DNA of 13,760 nt from Muribaculaceae bacterium. Its GTDB lineage: Bacteria; Bacteroidota; Bacteroidia; Bacteroidales; Muribaculaceae. The notes under the pieces are model-generated. The model saw nothing but the letters and a program-made list of their open reading frames with translations, ran no database searches and had not been told where the DNA came from. Shown one piece after another: positions 6,152-13,027 of the stretch. The translations under genes were made by a program, and so were the position numbers. Within the stretch, counting starts at the first letter, position 1, and every line of letters starts with the position of its first letter. The stretch is from the NCBI GenBank assembly GCA_022511505.1, contig JAFLTK010000251.1:1-13760 (forward strand). The letters are read 5' to 3'.

Positions 6152-6760
6152 GGCGAGGAGTGTTTCAAACTCGGCGCCGGGCTCGACGAGCATCGTCTTG
6201 AAGCCCAGAGCTGCGGCTCCGTCGAGGTTTGACCGGGAGTCGTCGAGAAAAAGCGTCTCCTCGGGCTTGATGCCAAAGCGGGCAATGGCCTCCTCAAAGA
6301 TGGCGGGCGCGGGCTTGATGGCTCGGGCCTCAAAGGAGGTCAACATGCCGTCAAAGTAGTATTCGCGGTCGTGGCCATCGGCGCGGAACTGCTCGTCGAT
6401 GCGGCTGTTCCACATGATAGGGTTGGTGTTGGACAGCAGGTAGATGCCAAATCGATTTCTGAGCGCCTCAAGGGCACGCAGGCGATGGACGGGGATGCCG
6501 GTCAGGAAGCGGTTGAGGGCAGCGTCAAGATCGGCGTCGCTGACGGTAGCGGTTATCAGCCGGCGCATGCGCTCGCGGAAGGTCGCCGGGTCAATCTCGC
6601 CCGCCTCGAGTTGCAGGAACGGTCCCGTCTGTTTATATTCGCCAAAAAACGAGTCGGCATCCTTCATGCCGAGTGCAGTGAACGCCGCCACGCAATTGGC
6701 GCGGCAGATGTCCATAATGACCCCTCCGAGGTCAAACATCAGGTTTTTAACCGTTTCCAT
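6140..6760 (-). CDS. HAD superfamily subfamily IA phosphatase
   Basis: A probable small-molecule phosphatase of 206 residues with a Rossmann core and cap typical of HAD-IA (YihX-like). Motif I is FDLGGVIMD with Asp10 as nucleophile; the usual second Asp is Gly12, a change also found in YihX-type phosphatases. Motif II is LLSNTN (Ser110), motif III the Lys in IKPAPAIFE (Lys149), and motif IV LFLDDSRSNLDGA (Asp173/Asp174). The ATG at 6760 is preferred; a TTG at 6772 would add four residues. It overlaps the sirtuin's end by 14 bp, so the two are co-translated, and ribF follows. The substrate cannot be read from sequence. Its neighbour makes flavins, so a riboflavin-precursor phosphate or FMN is a reasonable guess. 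Confidence 0.87.
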   Translation of the reverse strand: METVKNLMFDLGGVIMDICRANCVAAFTALGMKDADSFFGEYKQTGPFLQLEAGEIDPATFRERMRRLITATVSDADLDAALNRFLTGIPVHRLRALEALRNRFGIYLLSNTNPIMWNSRIDEQFRADGHDREYYFDGMLTSFEARAIKPAPAIFEEAIARFGIKPEETLFLDDSRSNLDGAAALGFKTMLVEPGAEFETLLASKL

Positions 6761-7457
6761 CCTGTTCGGCAAGGGGTTTAAGCAATTCGATTAGTTTGCC
6801 GACGCCCTCAGTGGCGGTCATCTTCAGGACGGTCACGCCGGGGGGAACCACCGCCGGCACCGGGTCGATGTAGTAGACCGGCACGCCTCGGCGCACATAG
6901 TGCAGCAGCGAGGCCGCAGGATAGACAACGAGCGATGTCCCGATGACCACAAAGATATCGGCCTGACGCGTCAGTTCGATGGCGGGCTCGATATTGGGCA
7001 CCGCTTCCTGGAAAAAGACGATGTGGGGGCGCACCGGGTCGCCAAACTTGTCGCGCGTCTCGGTTGTCGTCTCGAGATTATCGGGGTCCAGAGTGTAGAC
7101 GCGATCCTCCCGGGTCATCGAGCGCACTTTCATCAACTCGCCATGGAGGTGGAGCACATAGTGGCTACCGGCGCGCTCGTGAAGGTCGTCGACATTCTGA
7201 GTGATGATAAACGTGTCAAACCATTTCTCCAACTCAACCAGCGCTCGATGGCCCGCATTAGGGTTGGCGTGAATCAACTGCTTGCGACGCTCGTTGTAGA
7301 AGCGGTGGACAAGTTCAGGGTTGCGTTCAAAGCCGTCGGCGCTCGCAACATCCATCACCGGGTAGTTTTCCCACAGCCCGCCGGCATCTCGAAATGTCGA
7401 GATGCCACTCTCGGCGCTCATTCCCGCGCCCGTTGATATGACAAGTTTCTTTCTCAT
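6747..7457 (-). CDS. cobB: NAD-dependent protein deacylase, class III sirtuin (CobB/SIRT5-like)
   Basis: Removes acyl groups from protein lysines using NAD+, releasing nicotinamide and O-acyl-ADP-ribose. The 236-residue protein carries all catalytic motifs: GAGMSAESGISTFRDAGGLW (9-28), TQNVDDLHERAGS (86-98), the catalytic His105 in HLHGEL, and GTSLVVYPA (173-181). Tyr54 and Arg57 in FYNERR match the pair that marks class III enzymes preferring succinyl or malonyl groups. Oddly, the protein has no cysteine at all, so the four-Cys zinc site is missing; the segment between HGEL and RPHIV is a 34-residue stretch without it. RPHIVFFQEAVP also has Q where G is usual. First gene of the operon with the HAD phosphatase and ribF, under a clear promoter at 7506-7533. 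Confidence 0.93.
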   Translation of the reverse strand: MRKKLVISTGAGMSAESGISTFRDAGGLWENYPVMDVASADGFERNPELVHRFYNERRKQLIHANPNAGHRALVELEKWFDTFIITQNVDDLHERAGSHYVLHLHGELMKVRSMTREDRVYTLDPDNLETTTETRDKFGDPVRPHIVFFQEAVPNIEPAIELTRQADIFVVIGTSLVVYPAASLLHYVRRGVPVYYIDPVPAVVPPGVTVLKMTATEGVGKLIELLKPLAEQDGNG

Positions 7458-7505
7458 TATGACTTAAATTGGATAGAGGAGAGTCCGAATTTTGACTTCC
7501 AATCA

Positions 7506-7533
7506 CAAATGTAACGATTTTTCTTTACATCAA
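7506..7533 (-). promoter_or_regulatory. Bacteroidota-type promoter for sirtuin-HAD-ribF operon
   Basis: On the minus strand, TACATTTG (7513-7506) matches the -7 consensus exactly and TTG (7533-7531) lies 17 bp upstream. The predicted leader is about 45 nt and AT-rich. Confidence 0.65.
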
Positions 7534-7568
7534 GTTTAATTCCCTCTAAAATTTTCAAAAAACGCCCC

Positions 7569-7592
7569 AAAATCCACACCAAAATCCACACC
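7569..7592. repeat. 12-bp perfect tandem repeat downstream of queG
   Basis: AAAATCCACACC occurs twice without a gap (7569-7580, 7581-7592) in the 173-bp space between queG and the sirtuin promoter. A weak inverted repeat, ATCCC 7604-7608 with GGGAT 7627-7631, touches the queG stop and might aid termination. Confidence 0.65.
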
Positions 7593-7630
7593 TAACCACT
7601 CCCATCCCGTTGGGTCAAAATTAGTTGGGA

Positions 7631-8563
7631 TTAGGACTGGTCGAGGATGGGGTCGATGGAGGTGGCATTGCGTTGGAGCCCGGAGAGGCGGGTGCGTCGG
7701 ATGGCGCTATGGGCGAAGGTGGCAGCGAAGGCGTCGGGGGTCAGGGCGAGGATGGCATCGGGGGTCAGGGCGAGAATTTGCTCGCGGGGGACGAACTCGG
7801 GGATGAAGGTGGGGACAGCCCGGCGGTTGTGGGGGCACGCGCGCTGACACTCGTCGCAGCCGTAGACGTGGCGCCCGAGAGGGATGTCGGTCGGCAACGT
7901 GCCGCGATATTCAATTGTCAGATAAGAGAGGCAACGACGGGCGTCGAGGGCGCCGTTGCCGTCGAGGGCGCGGCCGGGGCAGGCATCGACGCATCGACGG
8001 CAAGCGCCGCAGTCGCAGCGTTCGGCCGGCGCGTCGGGCTCGATATCAAGAGTGGTGATGATCTCGCCGAGAAAGAAGTAACTGCCTGAGCCGGGGATGA
8101 TTAGTTGATTGTTGCGACCTATGAAGCCGATGCCGGCGCGGGTTGCCCAGTAGCGCTCGCGGATAGGGGCGGTGTCGACCGTCACGCGACATGCGGCGCC
8201 TGTTTGTCGCGTAATTTCTTCGGCAACAGCGCCTAAGCGGCGGCGAATGACCTCGTGGTAATCATCTCCAAGGGCATACATGGCCCATTGCAGCGACGAC
8301 TCGCGCGGAGGCGTGTAGTAGTTGAACGCGGCAACGATTACCGACCGCGCGCCGTCGAGCAGTAGCCGCGGGTCGCGGCGCACGTCGTGATAGCGGTCAA
8401 GGTAGGCCATCTCGCCGTGGCTACCGGATGCAATCCATTCGCGATATTGCGCCTCGACCTCGGGGGGCACGGGCCGGGCCGGCGCGACGCCGGCACGCGA
8501 TGCTCCGGCGCCTTGCAACAGACTGAGCACAAGTGCTCTACATTGGGATGGGGAGCATTTCAT
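7631..8563 (-). CDS. queG: Epoxyqueuosine reductase
   Basis: QueG uses cobalamin and two [4Fe-4S] clusters to reduce epoxyqueuosine to queuosine at the wobble base of tRNAs for Asp, Asn, His and Tyr, the last step of the pathway. The 310-residue protein shows the catalytic Asp130 in VDTAPIRERYWATRAGIGFIG. Ferredoxin-like cysteines are Cys185/188/191/195 (CGACRRCVDACPGRAL) and Cys211/236/239/243 (CDECQRACPHNR), followed by GLQRNA near the end. It lacks the C-terminal HEAT-like extension of longer QueG forms. The ATG at 8563 fits the family N-terminus; ATG 8605 would add 14 residues inside the upstream gene. It overlaps the deacetylase gene by 26 bp. Residues 263-278 hold an exact doubling of ILALTPDA. 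Confidence 0.94.
   Translation of the reverse strand: MKCSPSQCRALVLSLLQGAGASRAGVAPARPVPPEVEAQYREWIASGSHGEMAYLDRYHDVRRDPRLLLDGARSVIVAAFNYYTPPRESSLQWAMYALGDDYHEVIRRRLGAVAEEITRQTGAACRVTVDTAPIRERYWATRAGIGFIGRNNQLIIPGSGSYFFLGEIITTLDIEPDAPAERCDCGACRRCVDACPGRALDGNGALDARRCLSYLTIEYRGTLPTDIPLGRHVYGCDECQRACPHNRRAVPTFIPEFVPREQILALTPDAILALTPDAFAATFAHSAIRRTRLSGLQRNATSIDPILDQS
7731..7778 (-). repeat. 24-bp in-frame tandem duplication inside queG
   Basis: Two 24-bp units (7731-7754 and 7755-7778) match at 21 of 24 bases and encode ILALTPDA twice in a row. The duplication lies after the second Fe-S motif in a region likely to be a surface helix, and keeps the frame. Confidence 0.85.
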
Positions 8564-9155
8564 AACCTTGTTCCTTGAGCCAACGGATTGCGCGCGGCAG
8601 GGCATACATCATGTTCTCGCGTGCTTTGAGCGAGTCGTGGAACACGATTATCGACCCATCCCGCGTGTAGCGGCAAATGTTGTTGAAGACTTCTTCGCCA
8701 CTGAGTCTGCGGCTATAGTCGCGGCTGACAACGTCTTGCATCACAATGTTATAGCGGCGCTTGATAGCGCGACCCTGGGACCAGCGCATGACGCCGTGGG
8801 GAGGACGGAATAGCGAACTGTGGATGAGGTTGTCGGCGCGCTCGATGTCGTCGATGTAGCGCGACATCGCGACCTTGATGCCTTGAAGGTGGGTCATGGT
8901 GTGGTTGCCCCACGAGTGGCCGCGGCGCTTGATTTCTTCAAACAACTCGGGATGGCGCTCAACGTTCTGCCCCACGAGGAAAAAGGTCGCCTTTACCTCC
9001 TCGCGGTCGAGCAGGTCGAGCACCCAAGGGGTAACCTCGGGGATTGGGCCGTCGTCAAACGTCAGGTAGACAACCCGACGGCGGTGGCGCTTTAGGCGCC
9101 ACATCGCCTCGGGGAAAAGCAGTCGGTAGAGCAGCGGCGGTTGCTCGATGAACAT
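8538..9155 (-). CDS. CE4 polysaccharide deacetylase (NodB homology)
   Basis: A metal-dependent deacetylase of N-acetylated sugars. The 205-residue protein is essentially one NodB domain with the motifs in order: TFDDGP (32-37, catalytic base Asp34 and metal ligand Asp35), the metal-binding His85 and His89 in GNHTMTH, RPPHG (117-121), DVVSRDYS (141-148), and the catalytic His173 in IIVFHDS. No signal peptide or membrane anchor is visible; the N-terminus MFIEQPPLLYRLLFPE is only mildly hydrophobic, so it may act inside the cell on a lipid-linked or soluble intermediate. The sugar cannot be told from sequence. It starts 12 bp after the DUF2723 gene and overlaps queG, so the three are co-transcribed. 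Confidence 0.92.
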   Translation of the reverse strand: MFIEQPPLLYRLLFPEAMWRLKRHRRRVVYLTFDDGPIPEVTPWVLDLLDREEVKATFFLVGQNVERHPELFEEIKRRGHSWGNHTMTHLQGIKVAMSRYIDDIERADNLIHSSLFRPPHGVMRWSQGRAIKRRYNIVMQDVVSRDYSRRLSGEEVFNNICRYTRDGSIIVFHDSLKARENMMYALPRAIRWLKEQGYEMLPIPM

Positions 9156-9167
9156 GACAATCGATTA

Positions 9168-12100
9168 CTAATAACTCATGCGGTTGAAGTCGACGCCGCG
9201 CTTCTGGAGGTCACTGAGTTTTGTCTCGACGTCGCCGCCGGCGTCCTGATAGCCGCCAAGCAGGTCAATCAGATACATCTGATGGATATACTGGTCGGTG
9301 CGTGGCAGTGTGCGATACAGACGCTGTGGAAGCGACTGGTAGTAAAGCACATAGCCAACGGCGCGCTCAATCTCCTTGTCATAAATCTCAAGGGCATGGT
9401 CGATGGCTTTCTTGTTGTTGGTGGCCAGACCGATGCGGTAGTAGAGGTTGGCAAGTTGGAGGGGTATCTGGACCGAGTAGGGTGATGCCTTCTCGGGGAG
9501 TTTCTCCTCCATTAGATTGATGATAGTCAGCGCCTTGGCATAGCGGTCGTTTTTGAACTCGGTCAGGGAGGCGCGATCGGCGACGGGGATAGAGTCCATG
9601 CGCTCAACTTCGACGGCCTCGTTGACGAGGGCCACGGCAAGGTCGAGCATAGCCGAGCGTGTGGTCGTCACCATGCGGCGCACGGTCTCGTCGAGGTACA
9701 GCGACGGGTTCTCGTCGATTTTGTCGAGGCCGCCCCAGCGGAATTTCTCGGTAATGTTGCGATAGGCCTTGTCGGTGTCAACGGCGAGGTTGTAACTTGA
9801 ACCTTGGCCGCCGATTGGTGTAATCTGGTAGGCCATACCGGTGTTGCGCATGTAAGGTTGGAGACCCATATAGTAGTCCTCGGGTACGGTCATGGCGAAG
9901 TAGACGGGGCGTTTCCAGCCGTTCTTGGCGCCGGTGGCGAGGATGTCAAGCGAGATAGCCTTGGAGAGGGTGATGCCGTCGCGAGTATAGGGGTCTTGGG
10001 TGAAGTCGATGATGATATTCTCGTCGGCGGCAGCAACCTCGTCGGGACTGATTACGCCGGCCTTAGCGGCAGCCTCAGCGTTTGACGGGATGAACATCAC
10101 CGGGTGGCGGAACACGGGGAGGCCCCAGTCGTTTTGCGTGCTCTTGGGGCTATACAACTCGGCGAGAGCCGACAGGACGTTGACGGGCACGCTGTCGATG
10201 TCGGTGAAATAGGAGAATTGCAGGCGGTCGTAGGCATAATCCTCGGGCCGTGCCTGGATTTCGATGCCATGGGCCTCGTAGGACGGATGCAACTGCTGGT
10301 TGACATACCAGTCGGTAGTCAGGTAGCTAAGGTTGACCACCTTGACGTCGGTTCTGACACCCTCGACCTCTTGGGCATACCAGAGCGGGAAGGTGTCGTT
10401 ATCGCCGTTGGTGAAGATGATGGCGTTAGGGTCGAGGCTATTGAGGTAGTTCATACCGAAATCGCGCGCGGCGGTACGGCCCGAGCGGTCGTGGTCGTCC
10501 CAGGTCTGGGAAACCATCTGCAACGGCACGGCGAGGCCAACGATAGCGGCTATCGCGGCAAACACGAGCGGGTTGATCTCCTTCTTGGCGGCCGCGGGCT
10601 TCTCAGCTGCAGGCTTCTCGGCTGCGGCCTTTTCGGCCTGTACATTAGCAGCGGCATCTTTGAGGGGCTTTTTGTCTTTCTTCTTGGTAAGAGCGACGAG
10701 AGTGTAATACAAGCCGGCGACGCCCATACCTACCCAGATGGCAAACGCATAGAACGAGCCCGCAAACGCATAGTCGCGTTCGCGAGGCTGGGACGGCGGC
10801 TGGTTCAGGTAGAGCACAATCGCTATACCGGTCATGAAGAACAGGAAGAAAATGACCCAGAACTGCTCGATGCCGCGCTTGGAGTGGAACGCTTGCCACA
10901 GCAAGCCGATGATACCCATCAGCAACGGCAGCATGAAGAAGACGTTGTGTCCCTTGTTGCCTTTGCCCAGGTCCCACGGCAACAGCGACTGGTCGCCAAG
11001 GCGCGCATTGTCGATAAACGGAATACCCGAAATCCAGTTGCCATGGTTCACCTCGCCGTTGCCCTGAATGTCGTTCTGGCGTCCGGCAAAGTTCCACATG
11101 AAGTAGCGCCAATACATGTGATTTAGTTGATAATTAAGGAAGTAGCGCATGTTTTCGGCCATTGTCGGCTTGACGCGAGTGGTGGGATAGATGGGGTCGC
11201 CTTTGGAGTCAACATATTGAGTGGCATTGACCGTTCTGCCCTGCAATCCGCCGATCCAGTCGCTATAGGCGGCAGCGTGGGCACTGCTATAAATGCGGGG
11301 GAAGAGCATGTTCAGTTCGGGGGTCATGACGTAGGAGAACTTGTTGCCCACCTTTTTATAACGGTCGGGCTCGTCGGGGCTGGTCTTAACCTCCTTGGCA
11401 TACAGCGCCGGGCCCTCTTTTTTCAGCGGTATCGTGGTGCCGGCCGAGGTCAGTTCATAGACCGGCGACGAGTTCAGCGTCTGACCATAGAACAGCGGGC
11501 TCTCGCCATACTGCTCGCGGTTGAGGTAACTCGACAGCGAGAACACATTGTCCGGCGAGTTCTGGTCCATCGGCGGGTTGGCGGCCGAGCGAATCAGCAG
11601 AAGCGCATAACTCGAGTAGCCCACGAATATCACCATCACCGACAGCGCGATGACGTTCAGCACCCTGACCGGCACGCGTTTCATGTAAATCAAATATCCA
11701 ACGAGGGCGGCAGTCAGCAAGAAGGCAACCCACAGTTTGTCACCGATAAACAGCATGCCCGACAGGAAGATTGCCAAGCCAAACGACACCTTGATTCTCA
11801 AAGCCGACTGCTGGCGATAAAGTTCGGCAACGGCCCATATCATTGTGCCGACAAGCAACACGGCATAAATCATCACGCCGGTGTTGAAACTCATACCCAG
11901 CGTGTTGACACACAGCAACTCAAAGTACTGGCTCATCTCGATGAAGCCCGGGACGAGGCCATAAAGAATCATAGCAACAATCACCACCGACACGGCCAAC
12001 GCAATCAGCGAACCCTTGACGTTGGTGTTCTTCCACTTGCGGTAATAAACCACCAGCACAATCGCCGGGATACAGAGCAAGTTAAGCAAGTGAACCGCGA

Positions 12101-12668
12101 TAGAAATACCAATCACGTAGGCTATCAGCACCAGATATTTGTCGCTGTGCGGACGGTCGGCACGGTTCTCCCATTTCAGAATGAGCCAGAAAACCAACGC
12201 CGTGCAGAACGATGAAAACGCATAAACCTCACCCTCGACAGCCGAGAACCAGAACGTATCGCTCCACGTGTAGCACAGCGACCCGCAGATGCCCGACCCA
12301 AATATAAGCAACATCTTGGTCAGCGAGACCTCGTTCTCCTCGTCCTTGACAATCAACCGCTTGACAAGATGGGTAATCGTCCAAAACAGCAACAGAATTG
12401 TGCCCGCGCTAAGCAGCGCCGACATCGAGTTGACCATCGCCGCGGCAAGAGTCAGATCACCACCCGCAAAATTCACAAAAAAGCGGGCGGCAAGCATGAA
12501 GATAGGGTTGCCCGGCGGGTGACCTACTTCAAGTTTGACACCTTGAGCAATAAACTCGGGACAGTCCCAAAAACTGGCCGTAGGCTCGATTGTCAGCAGA
12601 TAAGTCGCCGCCGCAATCACAAAGCAAACCCAGCCAAGCAGATTGTTTATCAGGTTATATCGTTTCAT
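9168..12668 (-). CDS. DUF2723 large polytopic membrane protein, GT-C glycosyltransferase-like
   Basis: The 1166-residue inner-membrane protein belongs to the DUF2723 family. The N-terminal half has about a dozen hydrophobic segments, and just after TM1 it carries FWDCPEFIAQG (Asp35, Glu38) and GHPPGNP (49-55). This acidic pair plus HPPG loop is the hallmark shared with vertebrate TMEM260, reported to be a protein O-mannosyltransferase, and resembles the first-loop acidic residues of GT-C enzymes. Near residues 620-640 is RERDYAFAGSFYAFAIW. A charged low-complexity linker (about 661-698, repeated AAEKPAAEKP) separates one more TM from a soluble C-terminal region of about 450 residues containing NGDNDTFPLWYAQEVEGVRTD. 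ATG 12668 starts a typical basic n-region MKRYNLINN; a GTG at 12686 is less likely. First gene of the operon with the deacetylase and queG. The glycosyltransferase role is inference. Confidence 0.9.
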   Translation of the reverse strand: MKRYNLINNLLGWVCFVIAAATYLLTIEPTASFWDCPEFIAQGVKLEVGHPPGNPIFMLAARFFVNFAGGDLTLAAAMVNSMSALLSAGTILLLFWTITHLVKRLIVKDEENEVSLTKMLLIFGSGICGSLCYTWSDTFWFSAVEGEVYAFSSFCTALVFWLILKWENRADRPHSDKYLVLIAYVIGISIAVHLLNLLCIPAIVLVVYYRKWKNTNVKGSLIALAVSVVIVAMILYGLVPGFIEMSQYFELLCVNTLGMSFNTGVMIYAVLLVGTMIWAVAELYRQQSALRIKVSFGLAIFLSGMLFIGDKLWVAFLLTAALVGYLIYMKRVPVRVLNVIALSVMVIFVGYSSYALLLIRSAANPPMDQNSPDNVFSLSSYLNREQYGESPLFYGQTLNSSPVYELTSAGTTIPLKKEGPALYAKEVKTSPDEPDRYKKVGNKFSYVMTPELNMLFPRIYSSAHAAAYSDWIGGLQGRTVNATQYVDSKGDPIYPTTRVKPTMAENMRYFLNYQLNHMYWRYFMWNFAGRQNDIQGNGEVNHGNWISGIPFIDNARLGDQSLLPWDLGKGNKGHNVFFMLPLLMGIIGLLWQAFHSKRGIEQFWVIFFLFFMTGIAIVLYLNQPPSQPRERDYAFAGSFYAFAIWVGMGVAGLYYTLVALTKKKDKKPLKDAAANVQAEKAAAEKPAAEKPAAAKKEINPLVFAAIAAIVGLAVPLQMVSQTWDDHDRSGRTAARDFGMNYLNSLDPNAIIFTNGDNDTFPLWYAQEVEGVRTDVKVVNLSYLTTDWYVNQQLHPSYEAHGIEIQARPEDYAYDRLQFSYFTDIDSVPVNVLSALAELYSPKSTQNDWGLPVFRHPVMFIPSNAEAAAKAGVISPDEVAAADENIIIDFTQDPYTRDGITLSKAISLDILATGAKNGWKRPVYFAMTVPEDYYMGLQPYMRNTGMAYQITPIGGQGSSYNLAVDTDKAYRNITEKFRWGGLDKIDENPSLYLDETVRRMVTTTRSAMLDLAVALVNEAVEVERMDSIPVADRASLTEFKNDRYAKALTIINLMEEKLPEKASPYSVQIPLQLANLYYRIGLATNNKKAIDHALEIYDKEIERAVGYVLYYQSLPQRLYRTLPRTDQYIHQMYLIDLLGGYQDAGGDVETKLSDLQKRGVDFNRMSY

Positions 12669-12761
12669 AATCAGAATAATAGCCACTCTACGGCTCTATC
12701 TCGTTTAGTAAAATGTATCATTAACGAAATAGCACATTTATCAAAAAATGCTATTAACGCG

Positions 12762-12792
12762 CAAAAATAATCATTTTTTTTCATTCCCCCAA
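12762..12792 (-). promoter_or_regulatory. Bacteroidota-type promoter for DUF2723 operon
   Basis: On the minus strand TATTTTTG (12769-12762) fits TAnnTTTG, with TTG (12792-12790) 20 bp upstream. The leader would be about 90 nt. A 7-bp inverted repeat (AATAGCA 12728-12734 with TGCTATT 12749-12755) begins almost at the predicted start site and could be an operator or a leader hairpin. Confidence 0.6.
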
Positions 12793-12923
12793 TATTCACT
12801 TGATAATAGAAAGGGCAGCCGCATCAAATATTCGCGTCACAATATTTAAAGGGCTTCCCGACGGTTATTCACCCTCACGAGAATTTATTAAAAAATGTTT
12901 AATACGGAAATTTTTCTGTATTT

Positions 12924-12957
12924 TTTGCGCGTATCCCGAGAAAAGTGCTTACCTTTG
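12924..12957 (+). promoter_or_regulatory. Bacteroidota-type promoter for pckA
   Basis: TTTG at 12924-12927 and TACCTTTG at 12950-12957 are separated by 22 bp and match the -33/-7 consensus. Transcription should begin near 12961, leaving an AT-rich leader without a Shine-Dalgarno sequence. Confidence 0.7.
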
Positions 12958-13027
12958 CATCGGTAAAAAAGGTTTTGACTTATTTAAAACAGAATTTATA
13001 ACCATTTTTCAAAAATAACGAATGACA

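Larger units (their letters stand above)
12669..13027. other. Divergent DUF2723/pckA regulatory region
   Basis: A 359-bp AT-rich gap with no credible gene. It contains the DUF2723 promoter and leader (left), the pckA promoter and leader of about 65 nt (right), and between them a 7-bp AT-rich inverted repeat, AAATATT 12826-12832 with AATATTT 12841-12847, about 75 bp upstream of the pckA -33 box. No riboswitch-like structure was recognised. Confidence 0.75.

Noticed and set aside
10104..12215. Two long back-to-back open frames (340 and 362 codons) antisense to the DUF2723 gene
   Set aside because: The minus-strand protein is an evident family member with membrane helices and conserved motifs. 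The plus-strand frames give no recognisable motif, are rich in His, Arg and Gln as expected for a reversed GC-rich gene, and lack a promoter.
12800..13018. 72-codon open frame upstream of pckA
   Set aside because: It runs through the pckA promoter and leader, and its residues just mirror the AT-rich composition of the spacer.
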